From: Cycloclasticus sp. symbiont of Poecilosclerida sp. N
GTDB lineage: Bacteria; Pseudomonadota; Gammaproteobacteria; Methylococcales; Cycloclasticaceae
Reading direction: 5' to 3'
DNA length: 64,000 bases
Assembly: GCA_002101205.1 (NCBI GenBank)
Contig: LWTM01000077.1
Location: forward strand, 124,001-188,000
Part shown: positions 50,529-59,470 of the stretch, piece after piece
Position numbering within the stretch: the stretch's first letter is position 1
How the letters are laid out: each line of letters begins with the position of its first letter
Program-made: the position numbers and the translations under genes
Notes under the pieces: model-generated
Databases searched by the model: none
What the model was told of the DNA's origin: nothing
Seen by the model: only the letters and a program-made list of their open reading frames with translations

Positions 50529-51010
50529 CAAATAAAACCTGATTAGCATTTCAAAAACACCTATAAGCTTTATTAAGCCCCACCTTTAACCAGTCCAGTT
50601 ATGGCAAAAAAATTGAGTCAAAAATCTGTTCCTGTGCATCTTATCTTCGGCAATCAGTGCTTATTTTGCCGCCATCAAATCGAGGCACCAGCGCACAGTA
50701 AATATAACCGCCATGGCTAAATTAACCTCTACCTAGGCATCTTGCTCAGGGTTAGCTTCCCATTCGCCTAAGCCAGTCTCTAAGGGTAGTCGATTTGGGA
50801 GGCTTTTTTAAATCCAGCACGGTATGTAGCGCATCAGCATCGTCAGTCCAGCGAATATCGTCAGATGAAAGCCACCTTCACGCTATATTAAAACAAGGGC
50901 TTTTATAAACGCTGAAGGTTTATACTCGCAGTTGTTTTTAGGTTGTGGAAAGCATTAGTCGATGCGATCTGCAAGGCTCAGCGACTCACCCATACGGTAG
51001 GACTAGCGTT
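50529..51010 (-). pseudogene. IS1380-type transposase relic, copy A
   Basis: Frames on the minus strand give MGESLSLADRID, SAFIKALVLI, DDIRWTDDADALHTVLDLKK and PPKSTTLRDWLRRMG. This is the N-terminal half of an IS1380-like transposase, with several shifts and stops. The distal part (50529-50640) matches the distal part of copy B at 54150-54300 base by base over long stretches. The catalytic middle is deleted. Confidence 0.6.
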
Positions 51011-51113
51011 TTGAGTCTACATTATTAGGTTTCTACTGGCAGAACGGAATGCTTTTCAGTAGAATTAGCAAAACAAAATATTTTATTCAGTTAAACGAAA
51101 AGAGATTGAAGCA

Positions 51114-51428
51114 ATGAAGCGATTATTAGCAATTTTATTAGTAGGGTTGGCATTTCCTGTAGCAGCGTATGCTGAAGGTAATGTGGCAGCAGGTGCGATT
51201 AAAGGACAAACGTGTTTGGGTTGTCACGGCATCCCTAATTACAACAATGTGTACCCAACATATCACGTGCCAAAACTTGGTGGCCAACACGCCGCCTATT
51301 TGGTTGCGGCGATGAAAGCCTATAAAACGGATTCGCGCTCTCATGGAAGCATGTACGGCAATGTTGCTGATTTATCTGAGCAAGATATGGCAGATATTGC
51401 GGCGTATTTTGAACAAGACGGCAAATAA
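51114..51428 (+). CDS. Small class I cytochrome c (c4-like half 1)
   Basis: A 104-residue periplasmic monohaem cytochrome. Signal peptide to about residue 20 (ending AYAEG), haem motif CLGCHG near residue 34, PKLGGQHAAYLVAAMKAYK near 52, Met ligand likely in HGSMYGNVADLS, closing DIAAYFEQ. It resembles one half of dihaem cytochrome c4. The second half is the next gene, 27 bases on. It is probably an electron carrier to a terminal oxidase. Confidence 0.88.
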   Translation: MKRLLAILLVGLAFPVAAYAEGNVAAGAIKGQTCLGCHGIPNYNNVYPTYHVPKLGGQHAAYLVAAMKAYKTDSRSHGSMYGNVADLSEQDMADIAAYFEQDGK

Positions 51429-51455
51429 ACGTCAAAACAAGTCACGAGGAATAAA

Positions 51456-51785
51456 ATGAAACAATTAATTAAAATGATTTTTGCTGCGAGTATTGCTGCG
51501 GCATCAGCGAGTGCAATAGCTGCGGGGGATATTGAAGCGGGTAAAGGCAAGTCAACCGCATGCGCTGCTTGTCATGGAGCCGATGGCGTAAGCCCTAGTC
51601 CTATGTTTCCAACGCTTGCAGGTCAACATTCAGATTACATGGTTAAAACATTGAAAGATTACAAAACTGGCGCACGCAAAAACCCGATTATGCAGGCAAC
51701 TGCGGCGGCATTAAGCCATCAGGATATTGCGGATTTAGCCGCCTATTTTGCTAGCCAGACAGGGTTGAAAACACTGAAAAAATAA
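51456..51785 (+). CDS. Small class I cytochrome c (c4-like half 2)
   Basis: A 109-residue periplasmic monohaem cytochrome paralogous to the gene before it. Signal peptide to about residue 24 (SAIAAGD), haem motif CAACHG near residue 38, [20 protein letters not shown], Met ligand in [12 protein letters not shown], and [12 protein letters not shown]. GQHxxYxVxxxKxYKTxxR repeats between the two proteins. A dihaem partner assembled from two subunits is plausible. A terminator follows. Confidence 0.9.
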   Translation: MKQLIKMIFAASIAAASASAIAAGDIEAGKGKSTACAACHGADGVSPSPMFPTLAGQHSDYMVKTLKDYKTGARKNPIMQATAAALSHQDIADLAAYFASQTGLKTLKK

Positions 51786-51822
51786 AAAACACCAGCGTAG
51801 ACAGCTGGGTTGGAAACATGAG

Positions 51823-51846
51823 CGCGCATACATTGCGCGTTTTTTG
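51823..51846 (+). terminator. Intrinsic terminator of the cytochrome pair
   Basis: CGCGCA-TACAT-TGCGCG followed by six T, about 40 bases after the second cytochrome gene. Confidence 0.88.
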
Positions 51847-51874
51847 TATTCGCTGAATATATTTAGGAGGCTGC

Positions 51875-52243
51875 ATGAGCGATAAAATAACGATTAAGGT
51901 CAAACATAACGATGAAGGGGCATTAGTTGAAGAGTGTGAGTACTTGGGCGATGTTATTCATGGTAAGCGGACTATTTGGCACCCTTCTGGCAAAAAGATT
52001 TCAGAAACAGAGTTTGTAAATGGTGTTATGAATGGACAGCACTCTTCTTGGTATCTAAGTGGAACTACTGCGTTAACGGCAATGGTTGTTAATGGTCATT
52101 ATCATGGCCTTTTTACGGCATATTGGCCTAATGGGCAAAAAAGAGAAGAAGGCATGTTGGAGCAGGGAGAGCGTGTTGGTGTGTTCAAATCTTGGTCCGA
52201 AAAAGGCGAGTTGTTGGGGGAAAAGAATCACGATAACGCATAA
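51875..52243 (+). CDS. MORN-repeat (YwqK-like) protein
   Basis: A 122-residue soluble protein made of MORN-2 type repeats: HGKRTIWHPSGKKISETEFV, NGQHSSWYLSGTTALTAMVV, YHGLFTAYWPNGQKREEGML and GVFKSWSEKGELLGEKNH. Such proteins are annotated as YwqK-family antitoxins, but no toxin is adjacent. GGAGG precedes the start. Cytoplasmic; role unknown. Confidence 0.8.
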   Translation: MSDKITIKVKHNDEGALVEECEYLGDVIHGKRTIWHPSGKKISETEFVNGVMNGQHSSWYLSGTTALTAMVVNGHYHGLFTAYWPNGQKREEGMLEQGERVGVFKSWSEKGELLGEKNHDNA

Positions 52244-52543
52244 GTATGTGCTAAGGCTCGTGGCTCGCTAAAATCACTCAGCATTAAAGTTCAAGTGCAA
52301 AGCATCTGGTGCTCGCGTGAAGCTATGCTCTTGGGTGTAGATAAACAACTAAAAGGACGCAAGGAATAAAAAAACGGGTAGCCTCTGTGATAACCCAATC
52401 ACACATAAAAAAACACTCACGGTGGTATAACCACTATCGTTCTCACAATAGTTTGGATTTGATAACACCAATAGCGTACTATCAACACAGCAGAGAGGCC
52501 ACCTAAATGTCCAAAATGTAGTGAACCCAATCAAGGGGTTATA
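52244..52543. other. Non-coding stretch upstream of glnA
   Basis: No convincing gene. It holds a short palindrome GTGGTATAACCAC (52422-52434) and several TGGT/ACCA half-sites that could be activator sites. A 40-codon zinc-ribbon-like frame without a start runs through 52475-52596. Confidence 0.4.
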
Positions 52544-52566
52544 TTTTGGCATAAATTATGCCAAAA
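52544..52566 (+). promoter_or_regulatory. Candidate sigma-54 promoter of glnA within a perfect 23-bp palindrome
   Basis: TTGGCATAAATTATGCC has GG and GC ten bases apart, fitting the -24/-12 rule (consensus TGGCAC-N5-TTGC), much like E. coli glnAp2. The whole 23 bases form a perfect inverted repeat, TTTTGGCATAA-A-TTATGCCAAAA. The glnA start is 49 bases further on. Confidence 0.6.
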
Positions 52567-52614
52567 TTGCCCAGTTAACTATTTTAATAAACACTAACTC
52601 TTATAGGAGTAATC

Positions 52615-54024
52615 ATGTCAGCACAAGATGTATTAGATTTAATCAAAGAAAAAGAGGTGGTTTTTGTCGACTTCCGCTTTGTTGATACCATTGGTAAAGA
52701 ACAACACGTAACCGTTCCATCTCACACAGTAGACGAAGGTCTATTCGAAGACGGTAAAATGTTTGACGGTTCATCTATCGCTGGCTGGAAAGGCATTAAC
52801 GAATCTGACATGATTTTAATGCCAGACCCCGCAACGGCGACTTTAGACCCATTTTTTGATGACGTAACGCTGATTTTGCGTTGTGACGTTGTTGAGCCAA
52901 GTGATATGTCTGGTTACGAGCGTGACCCACGTTCAATCGCTAAAAGAGCTGAAGAGTACCTGCAATCAACCGGTGTTGGTGATACAGCTTATTTTGGCCC
53001 AGAAAACGAATTCTTCATATTTGACGATATTCGCTGGGGAACTGATATGTCAGGCACATTCTACGAAATCGATTCTGAAGAAGCGGGTTGGAATTCAGAA
53101 AAAGCATACGATGGTGGCAACATGGGTCACCGCCCTGGGGTAAAAGGCGGTTATTTCCCAGTACCTCCAGTAGATTCTCTTCACGATATGCGTGCAGCTA
53201 TGTGCTTAACACTCGAAGAAATGGGCCAAAAAACGGAAGTTCATCACCATGAAGTTGCAACAGCAGGTCAATGTGAAATAGGTACCGTATTCAATACGTT
53301 AACGAAAAAAGCGGACGAAGTTTTAGAACTAAAATATGTTGTACAAAACGTAGCGCACGCATACGGCAAAACAGCCACCTTTATGCCTAAGCCAATCGTT
53401 GGAGACAATGGTAACGGCATGCACGTTCACCAATCAATCTTTAAAGATGGTAAAGCATTATTTGCGGGCGATTTATACGGCGGTTTATCTCAAACAGCGC
53501 TGCATTACATTGGTGGTATCGTTAAGCACGCTAAAGCAATCAACGCTTTTGCAAACGCATCGACAAATAGCTACAAGCGTTTAGTACCTGGTTTTGAAGC
53601 GCCTGTTATGCTGGCTTATTCTGCGCGCAACCGTTCAGCATCCATTCGCATTCCTTTTGTTGCAAACCCTAAAGGACGTCGTATCGAAGTTCGTTTTGCT
53701 GATTCAACAGCGAACCCATACCTTTGCTTCTCAGCGATGTTAATGGCCGGCCTTGACGGTATTAAAAACAAGATTGATCCAGGCGCAGCGATGGATAAAG
53801 ACCTTTATGATTTACCTCCTGAAGAAGAAGCAAAAATTCCACAAGTAGCTAAATCGTTCGACGAAGCATTAGATGCACTGAACGAAGATCGTGCGTTCTT
53901 AACAGAAGGCGGCGTATTCACGGATGACATGATTGATGCTTATATCGACCTTAAAATGGAAGAAGTGACTCGTTTACGTATGAGCACTCACCCCATTGAG
54001 TTTGATCTGTACTACAGCTTGTAA
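52615..54024 (+). CDS. glnA: Glutamine synthetase, type I
   Basis: Joins ammonia and glutamate using ATP; the core enzyme of nitrogen assimilation, a cytoplasmic dodecamer. Normal 469-residue length. Motifs: [17 protein letters not shown] (near residue 49), [40 protein letters not shown], and the adenylylation Tyr in [11 protein letters not shown] near residue 397, showing control by GlnE. The sigma-54-like promoter suggests NtrC control. No ntrBC genes follow; instead there is an IS relic. Confidence 0.98.
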   Translation: MSAQDVLDLIKEKEVVFVDFRFVDTIGKEQHVTVPSHTVDEGLFEDGKMFDGSSIAGWKGINESDMILMPDPATATLDPFFDDVTLILRCDVVEPSDMSGYERDPRSIAKRAEEYLQSTGVGDTAYFGPENEFFIFDDIRWGTDMSGTFYEIDSEEAGWNSEKAYDGGNMGHRPGVKGGYFPVPPVDSLHDMRAAMCLTLEEMGQKTEVHHHEVATAGQCEIGTVFNTLTKKADEVLELKYVVQNVAHAYGKTATFMPKPIVGDNGNGMHVHQSIFKDGKALFAGDLYGGLSQTALHYIGGIVKHAKAINAFANASTNSYKRLVPGFEAPVMLAYSARNRSASIRIPFVANPKGRRIEVRFADSTANPYLCFSAMLMAGLDGIKNKIDPGAAMDKDLYDLPPEEEAKIPQVAKSFDEALDALNEDRAFLTEGGVFTDDMIDAYIDLKMEEVTRLRMSTHPIEFDLYYSL

Positions 54025-54045
54025 GAAGACATATTAGAATAGAGA

Positions 54046-54070
54046 ATAACCCCGTATCTGCGGTTTTTTT
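54046..54070 (+). terminator. Probable glnA terminator
   Basis: AACCCCG-TATC-TGCGGTT followed by seven T, with one mismatch in the stem, about 25 bases after glnA. Confidence 0.55.
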
Positions 54071-54149
54071 GCATAAAATCTAGCAAGGATACTCTTGTGA
54101 AAATATAAGACCGAAGCAAAAAGGGTGTCGTGGTGAAGTTTCTACGCCC

Positions 54150-54700
54150 AAATCCCAGGTAAGGTTTAATCAGCATTTCAAAAGTGCCTATGCGCTTTTT
54201 CAAGCCTCATCTTAACCGATGCAGCTCTGGCAAAGAGATTGAGTCAAAAGTCTGTTCTTCTGCGTCTTATCGTCAGCAATTAGTGCTTAACTGAGTTATT
54301 TTTGTTCGCTTTGGGTTAAATAGGCGGTGGTTAAAACTCCTTCAGTTCAACAGACTTGCTCCCATAATGTTCGATGTTTTTCCCTGCGTTTTACAAATAG
54401 CTGCCGTCCTGTGCTTATCAAGCAAAAGCTGCCCGACTTCAGCAACCTGCTACACCATCGGCATAAAGCCTTTGTTTTTATTGTAAGCCCACGGTAAATC
54501 CGTTTTATGGACGACAATTTCGGTGGCGTCAATGTTCAGCGTGATTTTTTTTGCAGTTCTGCAAGGCTCAGCGACTCCATTAGTTGACCAATAGCCAACA
54601 AACCTGCGCAACAGGTCAATAGATCGCTCGTTGTATCGAGTTTATAAGGTAAGATAGCCGTAGGCCTTGAGTTGTTACACCCAAATGGGTGATGGAGGGT
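54150..54700 (-). pseudogene. IS1380-type transposase relic, copy B
   Basis: Minus-strand frames give MESLSLAELQKK, LNIDATEIVVHKTDLPWAYN and KNKGFMPMV, then stop, then QVAEVGQLLLDKHRTAAICK. DATEI and WAYxxxKGFMPMV are the DDE-entry segments of IS1380-type transposases. It shares the CTGCAAGGCTCAGCGACTC string and the distal part with copy A, in the same orientation. Stops and gaps make it inactive. Confidence 0.6.
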
Positions 54701-54775
54701 TTTGTTGCTAACCATTATGCAGCCAAGGCTTTATTCGTTTTAGAGGTTTCTATCTGGGGATTGTGGGAGGTTGTA

Positions 54776-55186
54776 ATGGAGTCAAAAGATATACGTGATG
54801 CCGGTTTAAAGGTTACATTGCCACGCTTAAAAATACTTGACATGTTAGAAAATACTGGCACTAGGCACTTGTCAGCAGAAGATGTTTATAAGGGATTATT
54901 GGCTGGAGGTGAAGAAATTGGCTTGGCAACAGTGTATCGTGTTTTGACACAGTTCGAAGGAGCCGGTCTAGTTAACCGACATCATTTTGAAGGCGGTAAC
55001 TCGGTGTTTGAGTTGAGCCAAGGCGCGCACCATGATCATATTTTGTGTGTTAAATGCGGTCAAGTGGATGAGTTTTATGACGAGATTATTGAGCAGCGTC
55101 AAAAATCGATAGCGGTGGAGAAAGGTTATAAAATGACTGATCACAGTCTGTGTATATATGGTGTTTGTTCAGCCTGTACTAAATAG
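54776..55186 (+). CDS. fur: Ferric uptake regulator
   Basis: Fe(II)-dependent repressor of iron uptake genes. From the ATG at 54776 (ribosome site GGGAGG) it has 136 residues, the normal length; the frame opens at 54689, but the extra 29 residues are not Fur-like. Winged helix KVTLPRLKILDMLE and GLATVYRVLTQFEGAGLV, then metal sites in GAHHDHILCVKCGQVDEFYD and the C-terminal GVCSAC. It converges with recN, overlapping its stop by 8 bases. Confidence 0.96.
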   Translation: MESKDIRDAGLKVTLPRLKILDMLENTGTRHLSAEDVYKGLLAGGEEIGLATVYRVLTQFEGAGLVNRHHFEGGNSVFELSQGAHHDHILCVKCGQVDEFYDEIIEQRQKSIAVEKGYKMTDHSLCIYGVCSACTK

Positions 55187-56849
55187 CTTTCTCAACCATT
55201 TCTTGAGCATGAGCAATCGTTTTATCGGACATTTCTAAACCGCCTAACATGCGCGCTATTTCCTTAACGCGATGTTGAGCATCTAGCAGGTCTATTTGGA
55301 TTTTAGTTTGCTCGTGGTCTTTGTTTTTGCTCACGAATAAGTGTTGGTGCCCTTGGGCAGCTACTTGCGGTAGGTGAGTAACGCATAGCACTTGTCGGTC
55401 AGATGCTATTCCCCGTAAAGACATGCCGACAGTTTCGGCAACACCGCCGCCTATGCCAGCATCTACCTCATCAAACACCAAGGTGGGTACAACGTTGCTT
55501 TGTGTAGCGACCACTTGTATAGCAAGACTGATTCTGGACAGCTCACCGCCAGACGCTACCTTTCCAATAGGTGAGGCCGGCATACCTGGGTTTGTCGTCA
55601 CTAAAAACGCGATGCTATCCAAGCCGTTTCTTTGCGGTTTATCTTCAGAGCAATAATTGACTTGAATATCCATACGACCATCGGGTAAACCAAGAGTGGT
55701 GAGTATTTTTGTAATACTTTTACTCAGCTCAGAAGCAGTTTTTACGCGTAGCTGATGCAGTGTCTTTGCGTCTTCTTCATAGCGTTTTTGAGCGTCTTTG
55801 ATTTCTTGTTGAATGCCTGCTAAGCGCTCATTGCGCTTTTCAAGGGCATTAAGTCGCTCGACTAATTCGTTGTATTTGTCGTTAAGTTGTTGCGGATCAA
55901 TGTGTAGTTTGCGAGCCAACTCGTGAACTACACCGAGTTGCCTGTCGAGCACTGCGAGGCGCTGGGGGTCGTCATCTTGCTGATCAACTTGGCGCCTTAA
56001 ATCTATACACGCTTCTTGTATTTGAATGCTGGCACCTTTAATTTGCTCGGATATTGTCAAAAAAGCAGGTGACAAAGCTGTTAACAATTCTAGTTCGTGC
56101 GAAGCGCGACTAAGTTGTGTATGAATGGCGTGACTCTCATCTTCGTACAAAGTGTTTATTTGCGTTTCAGCAATCTCAATAATCTTCCTCATATTGGATG
56201 CGTTCGCATGTTCTTGAACTAACTCGTCGTAATTTAGCTGGAGAATATCTGCCAGTTCTATCTCGTCGATTTGATATTTGAGTAACTGTTTTTCGCTATC
56301 ATTGTTTTCGTTTCCGTTGGTTAGGCTGAGCAATTCATCATTCAATGCTTTCCAGCACTCATAGCGAGCACGGCAACTTAGAAGGTCCTGTGTTGATGGT
56401 AGCGATGCGTCGAGTAACTGTCCTTGTTTCGCTGGCAACAACAAATCTAGATGAGCGTGTTGCCCATAAATGCAAATAAGGTGTTCAGATAATTGCTGAA
56501 GGGTTTTTAAATTAACAGCCGTGCCATTAATAGATGCTCTTGAACGGCCGTCTGCATTAACGCTACGTTGAATTAAACACTCATTTTCATCATCAAGGTC
56601 GTTTTCTTGAAGCCAGTTCTTCGCCGGGCCGCTGCTGTCTATACTAAAATCCAACGTGATGTCGGCTTTTTGAACACCTGGCCGCAACAATCCTGCGTCG
56701 GCGCGTTCGCCAAGGCACAGCTTCATTGCGGTAAGTAGTATCGATTTACCAGCGCCTGTTTCGCCAGTGAGTGCGGTCATGCCGCCGCCTAACTCAAGGG
56801 TTAGTTGGTCAACGACAGCAAGCCCATTTATATCAATAGATTTAAGCAT
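55179..56849 (-). CDS. recN: DNA repair protein RecN
   Basis: SMC-like ATPase for double-strand break repair. The 556-residue protein has Walker A LTGETGAGKSILLTAMKLCL (near residue 27), two coiled-coil arms (about 160-220 and 300-370), the ABC signature VASGGELSRISLAIQ, Walker B TLVFDEVDAGIGG and the His switch VTHLPQVAAQGHQH. It lies 6 bases after nadK on the same strand. No LexA box is obvious. Confidence 0.97.
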   Translation of the reverse strand: MLKSIDINGLAVVDQLTLELGGGMTALTGETGAGKSILLTAMKLCLGERADAGLLRPGVQKADITLDFSIDSSGPAKNWLQENDLDDENECLIQRSVNADGRSRASINGTAVNLKTLQQLSEHLICIYGQHAHLDLLLPAKQGQLLDASLPSTQDLLSCRARYECWKALNDELLSLTNGNENNDSEKQLLKYQIDEIELADILQLNYDELVQEHANASNMRKIIEIAETQINTLYEDESHAIHTQLSRASHELELLTALSPAFLTISEQIKGASIQIQEACIDLRRQVDQQDDDPQRLAVLDRQLGVVHELARKLHIDPQQLNDKYNELVERLNALEKRNERLAGIQQEIKDAQKRYEEDAKTLHQLRVKTASELSKSITKILTTLGLPDGRMDIQVNYCSEDKPQRNGLDSIAFLVTTNPGMPASPIGKVASGGELSRISLAIQVVATQSNVVPTLVFDEVDAGIGGGVAETVGMSLRGIASDRQVLCVTHLPQVAAQGHQHLFVSKNKDHEQTKIQIDLLDAQHRVKEIARMLGGLEMSDKTIAHAQEMVEKAI

Positions 56850-56855
56850 AAGCGG

Positions 56856-57740
56856 CTAAGCCTGAGGAGCGCGGCTCCAACCTAGTTTTGCGCGTAAAGT
56901 ATTGAAGAAGTCATGATCGATGGGATGCAATAAGCGAATTTTATTGGGATGGCGTTTGATGTTAATAAAATCGCCTTCTAGCACATCAGGCAGAATAACA
57001 TTGTCGCAGGTAATCTGGGCTCGGTGCTTGTCTCGCTGACTAAACTTAACGCCAATCTCGCTATTGCCATCGACAACAAGAGGTCGGTTGCTCAGTGTGT
57101 GGGGGTTAATAGGCACCATAACAATCGCATCTAGTGAAGGGTGCATCAACGGGCCGCCGCCTGAAAGGGCGTACGCGGTTGAGCCTGTTGGCGTGGCGAT
57201 AATAAGCCCATCAGAGCGTTGTGAATTTACAAAGTTACCATCAACATAGGTTTCTATGTCTATCAGCCCTGGAGATTTTAAACGATGAAGCGCCACTTCA
57301 TTAAAAGCGGGTTGCTCTTGGATGACTTGCCCATCGCGGATAATTTGTATAATGAGAATGATTCGTTCTTCCTCATTGAAAGCACCTTCAAGGATTTGTT
57401 TTATTTTAATGTGCATTTTTTCAGGAGAAATATCGACCAAAAACCCCAGAGTCCCACGATTGATACCAATCAACGGTACATCTGTATTCACTAATGCGCG
57501 AGCAGATGACAAAAGAGTGCCGTCACCACCAATAGACATAACGAGGTCGCAGTTTTCAGCCAGTGACCCAATCGGAATTACTTGTTCGCTAGGTAAGCTA
57601 ACGTGTTGGGCTGTTTCTAAATCGGCGTAGACAAAAATGCCAGCCTGTTTTAAAAGCTCGCATAGCGCTTGAACGGTGTCGGTGATGTCGGCGGCGCCAG
57701 GTTTTGAAATAAGCCCGACACACTTAAATTGTGTATTCAT
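56856..57740 (-). CDS. nadK: NAD kinase
   Basis: Phosphorylates NAD to NADP. The 294-residue protein has the GGDGT motif in MSIGGDGTLLSSAR near residue 70, GINRGTLGFLVDI, FNEVALHR, and the glycine-rich DGLIIATPTGSTAYALSGGG-type loop near residue 180. Upstream neighbour of recN, as in many gammaproteobacteria. Confidence 0.96.
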   Translation of the reverse strand: MNTQFKCVGLISKPGAADITDTVQALCELLKQAGIFVYADLETAQHVSLPSEQVIPIGSLAENCDLVMSIGGDGTLLSSARALVNTDVPLIGINRGTLGFLVDISPEKMHIKIKQILEGAFNEEERIILIIQIIRDGQVIQEQPAFNEVALHRLKSPGLIDIETYVDGNFVNSQRSDGLIIATPTGSTAYALSGGGPLMHPSLDAIVMVPINPHTLSNRPLVVDGNSEIGVKFSQRDKHRAQITCDNVILPDVLEGDFINIKRHPNKIRLLHPIDHDFFNTLRAKLGWSRAPQA

Positions 57741-57819
57741 TAATACCCTCTCTATAGGTCTGAAAAGTTTACACCACGTCAGTGGACTTGCGCCTAAATA
57801 AAATGATAAAAACTAAATT

Positions 57820-58069
57820 GAGACCTCAGTATAACTACTGCGTTAGACAATACGACGTTGCTTAAGGCACTTACTGTTAGTATGAATCGGCTCAAAATGC
57901 TCATTTACACTAGTAAACTGCGCTTTTTCGCCAATTTTTGCCTCGCTTAAAACGAGCCTGTAAATTAAAACGTGTAAGTGCTTGTATTTTATAACCCCCT
58001 AAACGGAGAACAATATGAACACGATAACACCTGTTTAACGATAAAATTTAGATGTTATGCTGAGGTCTC
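57820..58069. mobile_element. 250-bp MITE-like element with 16-bp terminal inverted repeats
   Basis: Left end GAGACCTCAGTATAAC (57820-57835) and right end GTTATGCTGAGGTCTC (58054-58069) pair with one mismatch. The GAGACCT tip resembles the IS5 relic end at 13838. The inside codes for nothing and contains smaller palindromes such as TTTACACTAGTAAA. The right tip supplies the last base of the TAG stop of the flanking hydrolase gene. No clear target-site duplication is seen. Confidence 0.7.
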
Positions 58070-58902
58070 TATGAGTGTCTGTTCATCCAATCTAAACAAT
58101 AATTAAAGACGCCTTCTTTCTCTGGCTCATGATGAAGTTCGTGATAAAAACCTTCCCATATCTTTAACGTGCACTGATCACCTGCACGTGCTGAAAATAG
58201 CGTGCTCGCTTTATGGCAAGTTAAGCCATCAGCATCACCATGCATTATCAATAAGGGGAAGTTCACGTGCGACGCCTCTTTCAACAACCGTTCGCCCTCT
58301 TCCAGTAATTGCGTACCAAATTTAGCTGAAATCCTATCGTGATTTAATGGGTCGTCTTTGTGGTTTTCCAATAAAACTTTATCTCTACACAATGCGTTCA
58401 TATCAATTTCATTGGATAAAGAAAGCGTCGGCCAAATGGATTGGATGTAGCGGCCCAGCGTTACCTTCCATCTGGGCGGTTCAAACGCTGGCTTAAACAT
58501 CGGGGCGCTTAAAATAACGCCGTTATATTCGCCTGGGTGTGACATTGCATACTTAATGGCCAATGTAGCACCGAGACTGTGTCCGTATATAAAGTGAGGC
58601 TTGCCGGTGTCAATTTTCGAGACTTGGTATAAGAAACAATCGATGTCTTTCATCATTTGCGAAAAATCATCACAGTGGCCGCGTTGTCCATCAGACTTGC
58701 CGTGTCCACGTAAATCAAACGAAACCACTTCTATTCCCAACGAGGCGTAATATTCAGCCATATTTGAATAACGACCACTGTGTTCGCCTAAGCCATGAAT
58801 AAGATAGATAACTACCGTAGGCTCTGAATCTGGCAGCCAGCGCACTGCATGCATTGCTGTTCCATCACATGCCATCCACTGTGTTTCGCTGTGTGTTGTC
58901 AT
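58069..58902 (-). CDS. Alpha/beta hydrolase (monoacylglycerol lipase/lysophospholipase-like)
   Basis: A 277-residue serine hydrolase of the Hydrolase_4 type. Oxyanion segment LIHGLGEHSGRYSNMAEYYA near residue 34, FDLRGHGKSDGQRGH, nucleophile FIYGHSLGATLAI (Ser near 109), acid MHGDADGLTCHKAS and base FYHELHHEPEK (His near 255). Cytoplasmic, no signal peptide. The stop codon is completed by the tip of the MITE-like element, so the natural C-terminus may have been slightly altered. Confidence 0.86.
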   Translation of the reverse strand: MTTHSETQWMACDGTAMHAVRWLPDSEPTVVIYLIHGLGEHSGRYSNMAEYYASLGIEVVSFDLRGHGKSDGQRGHCDDFSQMMKDIDCFLYQVSKIDTGKPHFIYGHSLGATLAIKYAMSHPGEYNGVILSAPMFKPAFEPPRWKVTLGRYIQSIWPTLSLSNEIDMNALCRDKVLLENHKDDPLNHDRISAKFGTQLLEEGERLLKEASHVNFPLLIMHGDADGLTCHKASTLFSARAGDQCTLKIWEGFYHELHHEPEKEGVFNYCLDWMNRHS

Positions 58903-59014
58903 TATCGCTTGCGCCCTTTCATTTCTGACCCTAATGAAAGTATAGGCATTTATTGACAGAAGGTAACCCTGACTGACACGAAAATTTAAATGAAAGCTGT
59001 CACACCGCCTGTTA

Positions 59015-59461
59015 TTAGCGCCTTTGTTTAAAAAAAGAGACGAGAAGTGCCGAACACTCTTCCTCTAATACGCCGCCCGACCATTCGATATAGTGATTAC
59101 TATATTCGGCCTCAGTCAAAGATAGAGCACTACAAACAGCGCCTCTTTTAGAGTCTCTTGCGCCAAACACAATGCGCTTTATTCGTGCGTGCTGAATGGC
59201 GCCCATGCACATCACGCAGGGTTCTAATGTGACATATAAAGTTGCATCAACAACACGATAGTTTTCGATTTGTTGGCACGCCGCGCGAATCGCTACAACT
59301 TCTGCATGTGCCGTCGGGTCATTATTCTTGATAGGTAGGTTATGCCCCTCAGATAAACACTCGCCGTCTTTAACAATAAGCGCGCCCACAGGGACTTCAC
59401 CTTCTGATTCAGCTTCATGCGCTAATGCTATTGCTTTGCGCATCCAAGTTTCGTCATCCAT
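59015..59461 (-). CDS. tadA: tRNA-specific adenosine deaminase
   Basis: Converts A34 to inosine in tRNA-Arg(ACG). The 148-residue zinc deaminase has HAEVVAIRAA (zinc His and catalytic Glu, near residue 52) and PCVMCMGAIQHARIKRIVFG (zinc Cys pair, near 81). Start ATG at 59461. It follows guaA on the same strand after 9 bases. Confidence 0.94.
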   Translation of the reverse strand: MDDETWMRKAIALAHEAESEGEVPVGALIVKDGECLSEGHNLPIKNNDPTAHAEVVAIRAACQQIENYRVVDATLYVTLEPCVMCMGAIQHARIKRIVFGARDSKRGAVCSALSLTEAEYSNHYIEWSGGVLEEECSALLVSFFKQRR

Positions 59462-59470
59462 CGCTAATAA

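Noticed and set aside
51875-52243. YwqK-type protein as half of a toxin-antitoxin system
   Set aside because: No toxin-like gene is adjacent; the antitoxin label comes only from family naming.
52475-52596. A frame with CPKC and CQNC that looks like a zinc ribbon upstream of glnA
   Set aside because: It has no start codon, is only about 40 codons, and overlaps the likely glnA promoter; it may be a relic, but evidence is thin.
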